DNA of 64,000 bases from an uncultured Burkholderiales bacterium (GCA_937891665.1 CALAGS010000201.1:1-64000); one strand, 5' to 3'; shown: positions 48,154-58,271, numbered from the stretch's first letter. Numbers and translations are program-made. Notes: generated by a model not told the origin, from the sequence alone.

Positions 48154-51100
48154 TCAGTGATTTAACTGCGTCCAAGCCTTGTCAAGCCGCTTCACACTCA
48201 CAGGTTGTGGCGTGCGCAATTCTTGTGCAAAGAAACTCACGCGCAGTTCTTCAAGCAGCCATCGAAACTCAAGCATGCGGTCGTCCACCGCGCCTTTGCG
48301 CTCGGCCACCAAGCGCCAATAGCGCTGCTCTTGTGGTTTGAGCTCCAACAACTTAGCGGCATCTCGCGCAGGGTCGGCACGCCACTTGTCTAAGCGCAAC
48401 ACAATGGCCTTCAAGTAACGGACATAGTGCTGCAACTGCGTCCAAGGTGATAGTGCCAAGAATCGTTTGGGCACCAAGCGTTGCAACTGCTGGGCACAAT
48501 CTGTTGTGGCCTCAGGTGCATTCTTGGTGTCTTTGATTTTGCGCGTGGCCGCAGCAAATTCAATCAGAATGACACCCGCCAAGCGGGCCACCTCATTCGC
48601 AATCAGGGTCAAGCGCCCTCGCCCCTCGTCAATGCGCTTCTTAAAGCTGAGTTCATCGGATGGCAAAGGGTCCATGAGGAAGGCGCGGTCCAAGGCCACT
48701 TCGATGATCTGTTGTCGCAATTCATCTGCGGTACCCAAGGGCATGTAGGCCACTGCCATTTTTTGCAAATCAGGAATGTTCTTTTCCAAATACTTCAAGG
48801 CATCTTTGATTTGCAAAGCAAACAAACGGCGCAAGCCTTCACGGTGTTTTTGAGTTGCCACTTCGAGCTCGTCAAACACTTCAATTTGCACCGCATCGTT
48901 CAGGTCGACCAAGGCTGGAAAACCAATCAAGCTTTGCCCGCCTTTGTTGATTTCCATGAGCTCTGGCAAATCACCAAAGGTCCATGCGGTGTAGCGTTGC
49001 TGGGCAATGGCCGGCTTCTGACCGGACTTGGCCCCTGAGGAAGATGAACCTGCCTTAGTTTTAGTTGTTGAGACAGTCGCCCCTGCTTGGGAAGCGTGTA
49101 TGTCCTTGGCATCAGTTGCCTGTAGCGCGGCACTGCCAGTTGATTGCACTCTGAGCTGAGCCAGCGCTTGGAAAGCGCCGCGTGCTTGCGAGCCCCAATC
49201 GGCTTTGAGGGCCCCTAAATTGCGACCCATGCCCAGTTGTCGGCCATGTTCGTCGACCACACACAAGTTCATGAACAAGTGCGGGCTGAGCATGTCCAAT
49301 TTAAAGTCTGCGCGCTTGACATCTAGGCTGGTGATATCGCGCACTTTCTTCAAAAGGACGTCGGTCAGTGAGCCTGTTCCAAAAATTTCTGGCACACCCA
49401 ATGTCTCGGCCAACTTGGCAGCAGAATCTGGCAGAGGCACAAATCGGGTACGTGGCTTTTGAGGCAAACTTTTAAGCAATGCGTGAATTTTGTCCTTGAG
49501 CAAACCTGGCACCAACCACTCACAACGCTCTTCGCTCACTTGATTCAATACAAACAAAGGCACCGTGACCGTGACGCCATCGCGGGCATCGCCTGGTTGA
49601 TGCAGGTAGGTGGCCGTGCAATCGGTGCCCCCTAAGCGAATTGTTTTTGGAAATGCCTGTGTGGTAATGCCCGCCGCTTCGTGGCGCATCAATTCTTCAC
49701 GGCTGAGAACCAGCAAACTGGGCTGACGCTTCACTTCATTTTTGTACCAAGCTTCCAACAAACGACCAGAGCAGACATCGGCTGGAATTTGTTGGTCGTA
49801 AAACGCGTAGATCAGTTCATCGTCTACCAACACGTCTTGCCTGCGGGATTTGTGTTCCAACTCTTCCACTTTGGCAATCATTTTGTGATTGGCGTCCAAG
49901 AAGGTCAGGTTGGTTTCCCATTGCCCTTGAACCAAAGCTTCGCGAATGAAAATTTCGCGGGCCGTTTGCGGATCAACTTTGCCAAATGGCACACGCCTGC
50001 CGCTGTAAACCACCAAGCCATACAGTGTTGCGCGCTCGAGCGCAATTACTTCACCCGACTTCTTTTCCCAATGCGGATCTAAAAGTTGCTTGCGCAACAA
50101 ATGAGCACCCACTTGTTCCAACCATGCGGGCTCAATGTTGGCAATGCCACGGCCAAACAAACGTGTGGTCTCTACCAACTCAGACACCACCGTCCAGCGG
50201 CCTGGCTTCTTGGACAAGTGCGCGCCCGGATGGCGGTAAAACTTGATACCCCGCGCGCCTAAATAAACGTCTTCATCGTCTTGCTTACAACCCACATTGC
50301 CAAGCAAACCGGCCATCATTGACATGTGAATTTGCTCATAGCTTGCAGGCTTGGCGTTCAATTGCCAACGGTGCTCCGCCACAGTGGTGTGCAGTTGTGT
50401 ATGCGTATCGCGCCATTCACGCACACGCCGAATGTTGACAAAGTTTTGACGCAACAACTGCTCATATTGGCGGTTGCTTAACTTGTGCTCTGACCCGGCA
50501 GGCGATTTGCCGCCGCGTGCATCAGCCAACCATTTCCACAATTTCAAATAACCTGTGAATTCGCTTTTCTCGTCGTCAAACTTCACATGCGCCTGATCGG
50601 CTTGCGACTGTGCCTCTAAAGGTCGGTCACGGACATCTTGCACCGACAAAGCACTGGCAATGACCAAGACTTCGTCTAAAGCTTGCCTGTCGCGCGCTTC
50701 CAAAATCATGCGGCCTACGCGAGGGTCCAAGGGTAACTTGGCCAATTCAGCACCAGTGCGCGTCAGTTCGTTGGCATCTGTAACGGCACCCAGTTCAGCC
50801 AGCAATTGGTATCCATCGGTGATGGCGCGTTTGGAAGGTGCTTCAATGAACGGAAAGTCATCGACCACACCTAAGTGCAATGACTTCATGCGCAAAATCA
50901 CACCTGCCAAGGAGGACCGCAAAATTTCTGGGTCGGTGAAGCGGGGCCTGCCGTTGAAATCTTTTTCTTCGTAGAGACGAATGCAAATACCGTTGGCTAC
51001 ACGACCGCACCGGCCTGCGCGCTGATTGGCCGCCGCTTGGCTGATGGGCTCCACCATGAGCTGCTCCACCTTGCTGCGCAGGCTATAGCGTTTGACGCGG

Positions 51101-52068
51101 GCGGTACCCACATCAATCACATACCGAATGCCTGGCACTGTGAGTGAAGTTTCGGCTACGTTGGTGGCCAGCACAATGCGCCGACCTGAATGTGAATCGA
51201 ACACCCGCTCTTGATCGGCTTGCGACAAGCGCGAAAACAAGGGCAGTACTTCGGCACCCCGTGTGACGGCACTGTGTGACAAGTGTTTGCGCAAATGGTC
51301 AGCTGCTTCTCGAATTTCACGCTCGCCTGGCAAGAAGACCAAGATGTCGCCGGCGGCATTGCCTGTCCAAAGTTCGTCGACAGCCTCGGCAAGGGCATCG
51401 TTCAAATCGTGCTCACGTGTCTCTTCAAACGGACGCCACCGCATCTCAACCGGAAAGGTTCTGCCAGAGACCATGATCACTGGCGCAGGCCCCTTGCTAG
51501 AAGCAAAGTGCTGCGCAAAACGATCGGCATCGATGGTGGCCGAAGTGACCACCACTTTGAGGTCAGGTCGGCGCGGCAAGATTTGACGCAAGTAGCCCAG
51601 CAAGAAGTCAATGTTCAGACTTCGCTCGTGAGCTTCGTCAATGATGAGGGTGTCGTAAGCTTCAAGGAGAGGGTCGTTTTGTGTTTCGGCCAACAAAATA
51701 CCGTCGGTCATGAGCTTGACCGAGGCATCCTTTGACAGGCGGTCTTGAAATCGAATTTTGTAACCCACCACATCGCCAAGGGGTGTTTTAAGTTCCTCGG
51801 CAATGCGTTTGGCCACGCTGCTGGCCGCGATGCGCCTAGGCTGTGTATGGCCGATCCACTTGCCCCGCTGGCCCGCTGCGGCATTGAGCCTGCCGCGGCC
51901 AAGGGCCAAAGCAATCTTGGGCAACTGTGTGGTTTTGCCTGATCCCGTCTCGCCGCAGACGATGATGACCTGGTGATCTGCCATGGCCTGAGCGATTTCG
52001 TCGCGCTTTGCAGACACCGGCAAAGACTCGGGAAACTCGATTTTCAAGGGGGTAGCGGACAATGGCAA
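48154..52068 (-). CDS. hrpA: ATP-dependent RNA helicase HrpA
   Basis: This ~1304-residue DEAH-box helicase has Walker A 'VCGETGSGKTTQLPKIAL' near residue 38, the DEAH motif 'LIIDEAHERSLNIDFLLGY', motif III 'VVTSATIDADRF', and the C-terminal helicase signature 'QRAGRCGRVANGICIRLY'. The long C-terminal half holds the HA2, OB-fold and HrpA-specific domains. HrpA resolves stalled or collided ribosomes on mRNA in E. coli. The start is a TTG (52068 or, with better ribosome-site spacing, 52062); the first ATG would be 28 codons later and would cut into the helicase domain. It is divergent from argA by 78 bp. Confidence 0.95.
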   Translation of the reverse strand: MPLSATPLKIEFPESLPVSAKRDEIAQAMADHQVIIVCGETGSGKTTQLPKIALALGRGRLNAAAGQRGKWIGHTQPRRIAASSVAKRIAEELKTPLGDVVGYKIRFQDRLSKDASVKLMTDGILLAETQNDPLLEAYDTLIIDEAHERSLNIDFLLGYLRQILPRRPDLKVVVTSATIDADRFAQHFASSKGPAPVIMVSGRTFPVEMRWRPFEETREHDLNDALAEAVDELWTGNAAGDILVFLPGEREIREAADHLRKHLSHSAVTRGAEVLPLFSRLSQADQERVFDSHSGRRIVLATNVAETSLTVPGIRYVIDVGTARVKRYSLRSKVEQLMVEPISQAAANQRAGRCGRVANGICIRLYEEKDFNGRPRFTDPEILRSSLAGVILRMKSLHLGVVDDFPFIEAPSKRAITDGYQLLAELGAVTDANELTRTGAELAKLPLDPRVGRMILEARDRQALDEVLVIASALSVQDVRDRPLEAQSQADQAHVKFDDEKSEFTGYLKLWKWLADARGGKSPAGSEHKLSNRQYEQLLRQNFVNIRRVREWRDTHTQLHTTVAEHRWQLNAKPASYEQIHMSMMAGLLGNVGCKQDDEDVYLGARGIKFYRHPGAHLSKKPGRWTVVSELVETTRLFGRGIANIEPAWLEQVGAHLLRKQLLDPHWEKKSGEVIALERATLYGLVVYSGRRVPFGKVDPQTAREIFIREALVQGQWETNLTFLDANHKMIAKVEELEHKSRRQDVLVDDELIYAFYDQQIPADVCSGRLLEAWYKNEVKRQPSLLVLSREELMRHEAAGITTQAFPKTIRLGGTDCTATYLHQPGDARDGVTVTVPLFVLNQVSEERCEWLVPGLLKDKIHALLKSLPQKPRTRFVPLPDSAAKLAETLGVPEIFGTGSLTDVLLKKVRDITSLDVKRADFKLDMLSPHLFMNLCVVDEHGRQLGMGRNLGALKADWGSQARGAFQALAQLRVQSTGSAALQATDAKDIHASQAGATVSTTKTKAGSSSSGAKSGQKPAIAQQRYTAWTFGDLPELMEINKGGQSLIGFPALVDLNDAVQIEVFDELEVATQKHREGLRRLFALQIKDALKYLEKNIPDLQKMAVAYMPLGTADELRQQIIEVALDRAFLMDPLPSDELSFKKRIDEGRGRLTLIANEVARLAGVILIEFAAATRKIKDTKNAPEATTDCAQQLQRLVPKRFLALSPWTQLQHYVRYLKAIVLRLDKWRADPARDAAKLLELKPQEQRYWRLVAERKGAVDDRMLEFRWLLEELRVSFFAQELRTPQPVSVKRLDKAWTQLNH

Positions 52069-52146
52069 AACTTCTGTAAAAATCAGGGATGGCGTAAGCC
52101 TTGAATTATCCGCTTTCTTGGACCCTTTCTAGAGACCCACAAGCTC

Positions 52147-53496
52147 ATGTCTACTGTCTTTAACTTCACCTTCGTGCCTTGGTTTCGCTCGGTGGCACCC
52201 TACATCCACATGCACCGCGGTAAAACCTTTGTCGTGGGCATTGCAGGTGAAGCCATCGCAGCTGGCAAGCTGCAACACTTGGCCCAAGATTTGGCCTTGA
52301 TTCAAAGCATGGGCGTGAAGATTGTTTTGGTCCATGGCTTTAGGCCTCAAGTGAATGATCAACTCATGGCCAAAGGCCATGTGCCCAAATACTCGCAAGG
52401 CATTCGCATCACCGACGAGGTAGCGCTAGATTGCGCGCAAGAAGCCGCCGGTCAGTTGCGCTACGAAATTGAAGCAGCCTTCAGCCAAGGCTTGCCTAAC
52501 ACGCCCATGGCAGGTTCTACAGTCAGAGTGATCAGCGGCAATTTTCTAACCGCTCGACCCGTTGGCATTGTCGATGGCGTAGATTTTCAGCACTCCGGTC
52601 TGGTTCGCAAAGTCGACGTTGCTGGCATTACCCAGACCCTCAAAATGGGCGCCATGGTTTTGCTCTCACCCTTTGGTTTTTCGCCAACAGGCGAAGCTTT
52701 TAATTTGTCGATGGAAGAAGTTGCCACGAGTGTGGCCATTGAACTTCAAGCCGACAAACTTATTTTCTTGACCGAAATTCCAGGTTTGCGCATTAACCCT
52801 GAAGAGCCTGAGTCTGAAGACAATCCGATTGATACTGAGTTGCCTTTGGCTGTTGCAGAAAGTTTATTGAAAAAACTGCCCCCAGCACTGACGCCCACCG
52901 ACATCGGTTTTTATTTACAACATTGCGTGAAGGCTTGCAAGGAAGGCGTTGAACGCAGTCACATCTTGCCGTTTGCAGTCGATGGCGCCTTGTTGCTAGA
53001 AATTTATGTGCACGATGGCATTGGCACCATGGTGATTGATGAAAAACTGGAAGAACTCAGAGAAGCCACATCCGACGATGTCGGCGGCATACTTCAACTC
53101 ATTGAGCCCTTCGAAAACGATGGCACCTTGGTGAAGCGCAATCGAACTGAAATTGAACGCGATGTTGACCACTACACCATCATTGAGCACGACGGGGTGA
53201 TCTTTGCCTGCGCTGCGCTGTATCCGTATGCTGAAGCCAGGACCGCAGAAATGGCGGCCCTTACGGTATCACCCCAATCGCAGGGTCAGGGTGATGGCGA
53301 AAAAATATTGAAACGCGTCGAACAACGGGCCCGCGCCATGGGCTTAGACAGTATTTTTGTACTCACCACTCGCACCATGCATTGGTTCATCAAGCGCGGA
53401 TTTGTTCAAATGGACCCCGACTGGCTGCCTGAGGGCCGCAAGCGCAAATACAACTGGGACCGCCGCAGCCAAGTGCTGGTGAAAAAACTCAGCTAA
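52147..53496 (+). CDS. argA: Amino-acid N-acetyltransferase (N-acetylglutamate synthase, ArgA)
   Basis: This 449-residue enzyme makes N-acetylglutamate from acetyl-CoA and glutamate, the first step of arginine synthesis. The N-terminal amino-acid-kinase domain ('GKTFVVGIAGEAIAAGKLQHLAQDLAL', 'VLVHGFRPQVNDQL') is followed by a C-terminal GNAT domain from about residue 300 ('AALTVSPQSQGQGDGEKILKRVEQRARAMG'). Domain order and length match ArgA. Arginine feedback through the kinase domain is the known control. Its 3' end overlaps the convergent dsbB stop by 8 bp. Confidence 0.96.
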   Translation: MSTVFNFTFVPWFRSVAPYIHMHRGKTFVVGIAGEAIAAGKLQHLAQDLALIQSMGVKIVLVHGFRPQVNDQLMAKGHVPKYSQGIRITDEVALDCAQEAAGQLRYEIEAAFSQGLPNTPMAGSTVRVISGNFLTARPVGIVDGVDFQHSGLVRKVDVAGITQTLKMGAMVLLSPFGFSPTGEAFNLSMEEVATSVAIELQADKLIFLTEIPGLRINPEEPESEDNPIDTELPLAVAESLLKKLPPALTPTDIGFYLQHCVKACKEGVERSHILPFAVDGALLLEIYVHDGIGTMVIDEKLEELREATSDDVGGILQLIEPFENDGTLVKRNRTEIERDVDHYTIIEHDGVIFACAALYPYAEARTAEMAALTVSPQSQGQGDGEKILKRVEQRARAMGLDSIFVLTTRTMHWFIKRGFVQMDPDWLPEGRKRKYNWDRRSQVLVKKLS

Positions 53497-54013
53497 GGGG
53501 CACTGATGTTGGTGCGGCACGAAACAAGCCGTCGCGCAAGCGCAGCACAAGCATCAAGACAAAGATGCCTGTGAAAACAAGGAATGACCAAGTGGCAATT
53601 GAGCCCCCTAAAAAGGTCCAATCAATTTTGGTGCAATCGCCACTGCCCTTGAAAATCATAGGCACCGCGCGCTGAAGCGGAAAGTTTTCTATCATGCCGT
53701 AAAAATCACGGCCGCAAGATACCACCTCGGGCGGATACCACTGCAGCCAAGTTTGTCGTGCCGCCACAAAGGCTCCAAAACCCGCCGTGAGCAGCACCAA
53801 CCACGACATCAACACAGTACGCTTTGGTGCGTTGGCACTGGCCCCTAACACGCACCACACTGTGACGCCGATGAGTGCATAACGTTGAACAATGCACATG
53901 GGACAAGGCTCTAAGCCCAAGTGATTTTGCAAGTACAAAATACCAAAAGCCAGCATGCCAAGGGAAGCAGCAGCCACCAAAGCTAACCAGCGGTGTGTGG
54001 GGATGTGGATCAA
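53489..54013 (-). CDS. dsbB: Disulfide bond formation protein DsbB
   Basis: This 174-residue inner-membrane protein reoxidises DsbA and passes electrons to quinone. Four membrane helices are visible. The first periplasmic pair is 'LEPCPMCIVQRYAL' (CPMC in place of CxxC of E. coli CVLC), and the second pair is formed by the Cys of 'VSCGRDFYGMI' and of 'GSGDCTKIDWTFLG'. Arg after the first pair is also conserved. It is full length and lies 3 bp downstream of the fpr stop, so the two may be co-transcribed. Confidence 0.95.
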   Translation of the reverse strand: MIHIPTHRWLALVAAASLGMLAFGILYLQNHLGLEPCPMCIVQRYALIGVTVWCVLGASANAPKRTVLMSWLVLLTAGFGAFVAARQTWLQWYPPEVVSCGRDFYGMIENFPLQRAVPMIFKGSGDCTKIDWTFLGGSIATWSFLVFTGIFVLMLVLRLRDGLFRAAPTSVPLS

Positions 54014-54016
54014 GAA

Positions 54017-54793
54017 TTAGCTTTCAACAAAAGCCCGTTCTATCACGAACTGCCCAGGGATACTGGTATTGCCTTCGACAAAGCCACTTTTTTCACACAA
54101 AGCTTTGAGGTCGCGCAACATTTCGGGGCTACCGCAAATCATGACGCGATCTTCTGCTGCGTTCAAGGTTGGCAGGCCAAGGTCTGAACTGATGGTGCCG
54201 TTTTCTAACAATTCTGTGACGCGGCCTTGATGTTCAAACGCTTCACGCGTGACGGTGGGATAGTACAGAAGCTGCTTGCTGACCATCTCGCCCAAAAACT
54301 CATTTTGAGGCAACTCTTTGGTAATGTAGTCGTGGTAGGCAAGCTCCTTCACTTCACGAACACCGTGCAACAAGACCACTTGTTCAAATCGCTCGTAGGT
54401 CTCTGGATCGCGAATGATGCTCATAAAGGGCGCAAGGCCCGTACCTGTGCCAATGAGGTACAAGCGCTTGGCTGGTGTGAGGTAATCAATGAGCAAGGTG
54501 CCTGTGGGTTTGCGGCCCACCACAATGGTGTCACCCACTTGAATGTGTTGCAGCTTGGATGTCAAGGGACCATCTTGAACCTTGATACTCAAAAACTCTA
54601 GGTGTTCTTCGTAATTGGCGCTGGCAATGCTGTAGGCACGGAGCAGGGGTTTGCCGTTGTCACCCCTGAGGCCAATCATGGTGAAATGGCCATTTGAAAA
54701 ACGAAGCGCTTGATCTCGTGTGGTGGTGAAACTGAACAGCCGATCGGTCCAATGGTGAACACTCAGGACTTTTTCTTCTAAAAATGCACTCAT
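54017..54793 (-). CDS. fpr: Ferredoxin--NADP reductase
   Basis: This 258-residue FAD enzyme moves electrons between NADPH and ferredoxin or flavodoxin. FAD-binding 'LLRAYSIASANYEEHLEFLSIKV' (with the RAYS motif) and the NADP-side 'YLIGTGTGLAPFMSIIRD' and 'VMICGSPEMLRDLKALCE' are seen. It is the short-form bacterial FNR (Fpr). I take ATG 54793 ('MSAFLEEKV'), seven codons into the ORF track entry, which begins at a TTG. It is a possible electron source for the sulfite reductase 4 kb downstream. Confidence 0.95.
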   Translation of the reverse strand: MSAFLEEKVLSVHHWTDRLFSFTTTRDQALRFSNGHFTMIGLRGDNGKPLLRAYSIASANYEEHLEFLSIKVQDGPLTSKLQHIQVGDTIVVGRKPTGTLLIDYLTPAKRLYLIGTGTGLAPFMSIIRDPETYERFEQVVLLHGVREVKELAYHDYITKELPQNEFLGEMVSKQLLYYPTVTREAFEHQGRVTELLENGTISSDLGLPTLNAAEDRVMICGSPEMLRDLKALCEKSGFVEGNTSIPGQFVIERAFVES

Positions 54794-54908
54794 AAAACTT
54801 AGGGAATTAAACAAAACAGGCCATTTTCAGGCTTATTTGCTTGTAATGGAAATACAATAATTTTATATCCCTATATGCAACTCATCTTAAGAAATATCAA
54901 GGAACATC

Positions 54909-55184
54909 ATGGCGCGCACTGTTAAATGCATCAAATTAGAAACTGAAGCAGAAGGCCTCGACTTTCCACCCTACCCAGGTGACTTGGGCAAACGCATTTG
55001 GGAAAACGTCAGCAAAGAGGCTTGGGCTGCATGGCTAAAGCATCAGACCATGTTGGTCAATGAGAACCGTTTGAACTTGGCAGACGCCCGTGCGCGTCAG
55101 TACTTGGCCCGTCAAATGGAGAACCATTTCTTTGGTTCAGGTGCCGATGCAGCCCAAGGTTATGTCCCACCCACCAACCCCTAA
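54909..55184 (+). CDS. yggX: Oxidative damage protection protein / Fe(2+)-trafficking protein YggX
   Basis: This 91-residue protein matches YggX over its whole length: '[21 protein letters not shown]', '[21 protein letters not shown]', '[19 protein letters not shown]' and '[14 protein letters not shown]'. The single Cys near the N-terminus is conserved. YggX protects Fe-S clusters in the cytoplasm and may deliver iron. AAGGAACATC before ATG is a good ribosome site. Its last 23 bases overlap the presumed start of mnmC in a different frame. Confidence 0.97.
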   Translation: MARTVKCIKLETEAEGLDFPPYPGDLGKRIWENVSKEAWAAWLKHQTMLVNENRLNLADARARQYLARQMENHFFGSGADAAQGYVPPTNP

Positions 55185-56907
55185 TTTTCACGCCAGTCAT
55201 TGGAAAAATAGAACCGCAAGTCAAACAATTTGGCATGCGTTAGAAACAGAGTTTGGTCGGGGTGACTCTTTTCTAGAAACAATCAAAGTCTGGCGAACAA
55301 ACCCCGACTCACCCCGCACACTTTTTTTTACTGCGTTCGCAAGCGAAACACCTACTGAACTACCGACTGAACTGGCGCAAGCTTGCTTTGGACTACTGCC
55401 AGGTGTACATCGCATCTTGTTTGAGGAAGGTCAAATTCAATTGACCTTGTGCATTGGCGCTGCGCCCCTCATTGCCAAAGAAATTGACTTTGCAGCAGAC
55501 AGCCTGTGCATTGGCAAATTGGAAACATGGGGTGTTAAGACATTAGCGCTCTTGTGCCAATTAGGCTCACGCATCAAATGGCACGTTGCCCAAGAATCTA
55601 CTGTTCAAGAAATGGTCCTTGCAGGCTTCTGCTTAGGTTCTTCGGCATCAACAGCAACTTACAGCCCGCCTTGGAAAATCAAAACTTCGATGCGACAGCG
55701 AACAACTGTTGCACTTTCTTCTAAGCCACACAACCGTGTTGATGCCATTGTGATTGGTGCAGGTTTAGCGGGCTCGTCCGTCGCGCACAGTTTGGCTAAA
55801 AGAGGCTGGCAAGTGGAGGTACTGGACAAGGGCCTGACATTAGGCGCAGGCGCATCGGGGCTACCCGCTGGCCTCTTTGCCACGCATGTTTCGCCCGACA
55901 ACAATGTGCTCTCACGCATCACACGCGACGGTGTGCGCGCCACAGTGCAACGTGCACAAGATCTGCTTGAGCATGGTCGCGACTGGCAACTGTCGCAATT
56001 GTTAGAGCACCGTTATGCTGGCAAAAGACAACTGCCCAAGGGAAGCTTGTGGCCAAGCGCGGGACACGAATGGACAACCGAGGCCATTGAAAAACAAAAA
56101 ATCAATGCCGGCCTGCATGAAAGTTCTCCTGCACTTTGGCATGGCATCGCCGGATGGATTCAGACCCAAGCATTGGTAAAGGCACAGCTTCGACATTCCA
56201 ACATCCGCTTGTCAATTCATAAAACCGTCGCCAAACTCGAACGCAAAGACAATCTTTGGCAGTGTTTCGATGCATCAGGTCTTGTAGTGGCACAAGCCCC
56301 TCAGGTCATCATTGCCAATGCATTTGATAGTCAAGCTTTGATTGAAAGCATCGAGATCGAATCGGAAACATCAGCACGCCCTCACCTGCCAGCAACAGCC
56401 CTGAGAGGACAAGTGACGTGGGGGCCAATGCGCCTTTTGCCCACGCAACTGTGCAACAAACTGCCAAGCTTTCCAGTGAATGGCCATGGCAGTTACATTG
56501 GCCATGTCCAACCTGTCTCAGCCTACGCGCCTGAGCCCTATTGGATTGTGGGCTCTAGCTTTCAACGCAACGACTTTGACTTACAAACCCGTGATGCAGA
56601 TCAGATGTCTAACAGGCAACAATGGGCCGAGCTCATGCCTGAATTGCAGAACGACATCTTTCAAATTGACCTCGAACAGACCTCATCATGGGCCGCCCTT
56701 CGCATGGCGCTTCCCGATCGGCTGCCTGCGGTCGGTGAGTTTGCCCATCCCGAATTCAAAGGCCTGAATGTGTGCACAGGCATGGGAGCAAGAGGCATCA
56801 GTTGGTCGGTGTTGTGCGGCGAATTGTTGGCAGCTCAAATGAACCACGAGCCTCTGCCAATGGCAGCCTCATTGGCGAGGCTCATGGCCGCATCAAGATT
56901 TGGCTAA
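55162..56907 (+). CDS. mnmC: MnmC-like tRNA wobble-uridine modification protein with degenerate methyltransferase domain
   Basis: This ~581-residue protein has the MnmC two-domain plan. The C-terminal FAD-dependent oxidoreductase (from about residue 190) looks intact: '[22 protein letters not shown]', '[23 protein letters not shown]', '[14 protein letters not shown]' and the terminal '[21 protein letters not shown]'. It removes the carboxymethyl group from cmnm5(s2)U34. The N-terminal part aligns with the SAM methyltransferase but has lost its motifs: the expected SGFGTGLNFL is '[10 protein letters not shown]', and the FLDGFAPAKNPDMW block is absent. Methylation of nm5U is therefore doubtful. 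ATG 55162 lies inside yggX; other starts are possible. Confidence 0.85.
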   Translation: MSHPPTPNFHASHWKNRTASQTIWHALETEFGRGDSFLETIKVWRTNPDSPRTLFFTAFASETPTELPTELAQACFGLLPGVHRILFEEGQIQLTLCIGAAPLIAKEIDFAADSLCIGKLETWGVKTLALLCQLGSRIKWHVAQESTVQEMVLAGFCLGSSASTATYSPPWKIKTSMRQRTTVALSSKPHNRVDAIVIGAGLAGSSVAHSLAKRGWQVEVLDKGLTLGAGASGLPAGLFATHVSPDNNVLSRITRDGVRATVQRAQDLLEHGRDWQLSQLLEHRYAGKRQLPKGSLWPSAGHEWTTEAIEKQKINAGLHESSPALWHGIAGWIQTQALVKAQLRHSNIRLSIHKTVAKLERKDNLWQCFDASGLVVAQAPQVIIANAFDSQALIESIEIESETSARPHLPATALRGQVTWGPMRLLPTQLCNKLPSFPVNGHGSYIGHVQPVSAYAPEPYWIVGSSFQRNDFDLQTRDADQMSNRQQWAELMPELQNDIFQIDLEQTSSWAALRMALPDRLPAVGEFAHPEFKGLNVCTGMGARGISWSVLCGELLAAQMNHEPLPMAASLARLMAASRFG

Positions 56908-56909
56908 GT

Positions 56910-58118
56910 TCATTGCTGCGCAGCGGCAGGCCTGCGAGACTTCACGTAGGCGTCTGTAGGTTGGTAGTTTTTGCCATCTGCGTAGCGCCACTGTGTCATG
57001 GTGCCTTGATTGCCACGAAGGTCTAACTTGCCAACAAAGGCACCCATGGTGGACTGTTGGTCAATGGCACGAAATTCGGCTGGGCCAAAGGGAGTGCTGA
57101 ATTTCAAGCCCCGCATGGCCAACACCAACTTTTCATTGTCAGTGGTACCCGCTTTTTTGATGGCAGCAAAAATAGCTTGCATGGTGGCATAGCCCACAAC
57201 AGAACCTAGCTTGGGGTTCTCTCTGAATTTTTTGTAATAGTTGGCGGCAAAAGAAGCGTGCTCCTTGGTGTCAATTTGGTCCCATGGATAGCCCGTGACA
57301 ATCCAGCCCTTGGGGGTTTCGTCTTTCAAAACTTCCAAGTATTCAGGTTCGCCTGACAACATGGAAACAACTGTGAGCTTGGGAAAAATGCTGCGCTGAT
57401 TTCCCTCACGTACCAACTTGGCCAAATCGGCACCAAAGGTCACGTTGAAAATAGCATCGGGTTTGCTTTGCATCAGCGCACTCAAGCTGCTGCCTGCATC
57501 AATTTTTCCAAGTGCTGGCCATTGTTCGCCCACAAACTCAACATCGGGCCTTTTGGCCTTCAACAATTCTTTGAAACTTGCAACGGCGCTTTGCCCATAT
57601 TCATAATTGGGTGCCAAAGTGGCCCAACGCTTGGCTGGCAATTTGGCTGCTTCCTCCACCAACATGGCGGCTTGCATGTAGGTGCTTGCGCGCAATCGGA
57701 AGGTATAGCGGTTGCCCTTGTCCCAAACAATGGAGTCGGTCAGAGGCTCACTAGCCACAAAAAGACGCTTGTTTTTACCCGCATGATCGGCCAGGGCCAA
57801 ACCCACGTTGGACAAAAAACCACCTGCCAACACATCTACTTTTTCTTGGCTGGTCAGTTCGATGGCATGGCGCAAAGCATCCTCTGGCTTGCCAGCGTCA
57901 TCACGGGCAATGACTTCCACCTTGCGACCCAGCAAACCACCTGAGGCATTGATTTCTTCAACGGCCAATTGCCAACCCTGCTTGTAGGGTTGTGTGAATT
58001 GAGGAATGGCCGAATAACTGTTGATTTCACCAATTCGAATAGGAGCCTGCCCGAGCGCAGACAAGCCAGTCATGGAGGCCAATGCCGCAACCCAAGCACT
58101 CAAATACCAAGACTTCAT
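56910..58118 (-). CDS. ABC transporter substrate-binding protein (Peripla_BP_6, Liv type), orphan
   Basis: This 402-residue exported protein has a signal peptide ending near 'ALGQA' and a mature N-terminus 'PIRIGEINSYSAIPQFTQPYKQGWQLAVEEINASGGLLGRKVEVI', typical of Liv-type binding proteins. No permease or ATPase genes are next to it, so it must use a transporter encoded elsewhere, perhaps the liv set at 43.9-47.3 kb. Its stop lies 2 bp from the convergent mnmC stop. It shares the plan of the 42.6-kb binding protein but the two are clearly different proteins. The ligand is unknown. Confidence 0.9.
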   Translation of the reverse strand: MKSWYLSAWVAALASMTGLSALGQAPIRIGEINSYSAIPQFTQPYKQGWQLAVEEINASGGLLGRKVEVIARDDAGKPEDALRHAIELTSQEKVDVLAGGFLSNVGLALADHAGKNKRLFVASEPLTDSIVWDKGNRYTFRLRASTYMQAAMLVEEAAKLPAKRWATLAPNYEYGQSAVASFKELLKAKRPDVEFVGEQWPALGKIDAGSSLSALMQSKPDAIFNVTFGADLAKLVREGNQRSIFPKLTVVSMLSGEPEYLEVLKDETPKGWIVTGYPWDQIDTKEHASFAANYYKKFRENPKLGSVVGYATMQAIFAAIKKAGTTDNEKLVLAMRGLKFSTPFGPAEFRAIDQQSTMGAFVGKLDLRGNQGTMTQWRYADGKNYQPTDAYVKSRRPAAAQQ

Positions 58119-58252
58119 TTCAAACTCCTAAAAAAAGAGACTGTATCAGCATGCCAAATCTCAGTCGCTTTGGAGACATTTACCCTTAGATTGAGCAGTC
58201 ATTCCTTATGATCAAAAAGTATATATGTCAAACAAATAAGTAGTTAGAAATG

Positions 58253-58271
58253 GCATAAAGAGCGCATAAAG
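58253..58271. repeat. Short direct repeat GCATAAAG upstream of cysI
   Basis: GCATAAAG occurs twice, 11 bp apart (one helical turn), about 50-65 bp before the cysI start in an AT-rich region. It may be an operator half-site for a CysB-like regulator; the sequence alone does not prove it. Confidence 0.35.
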
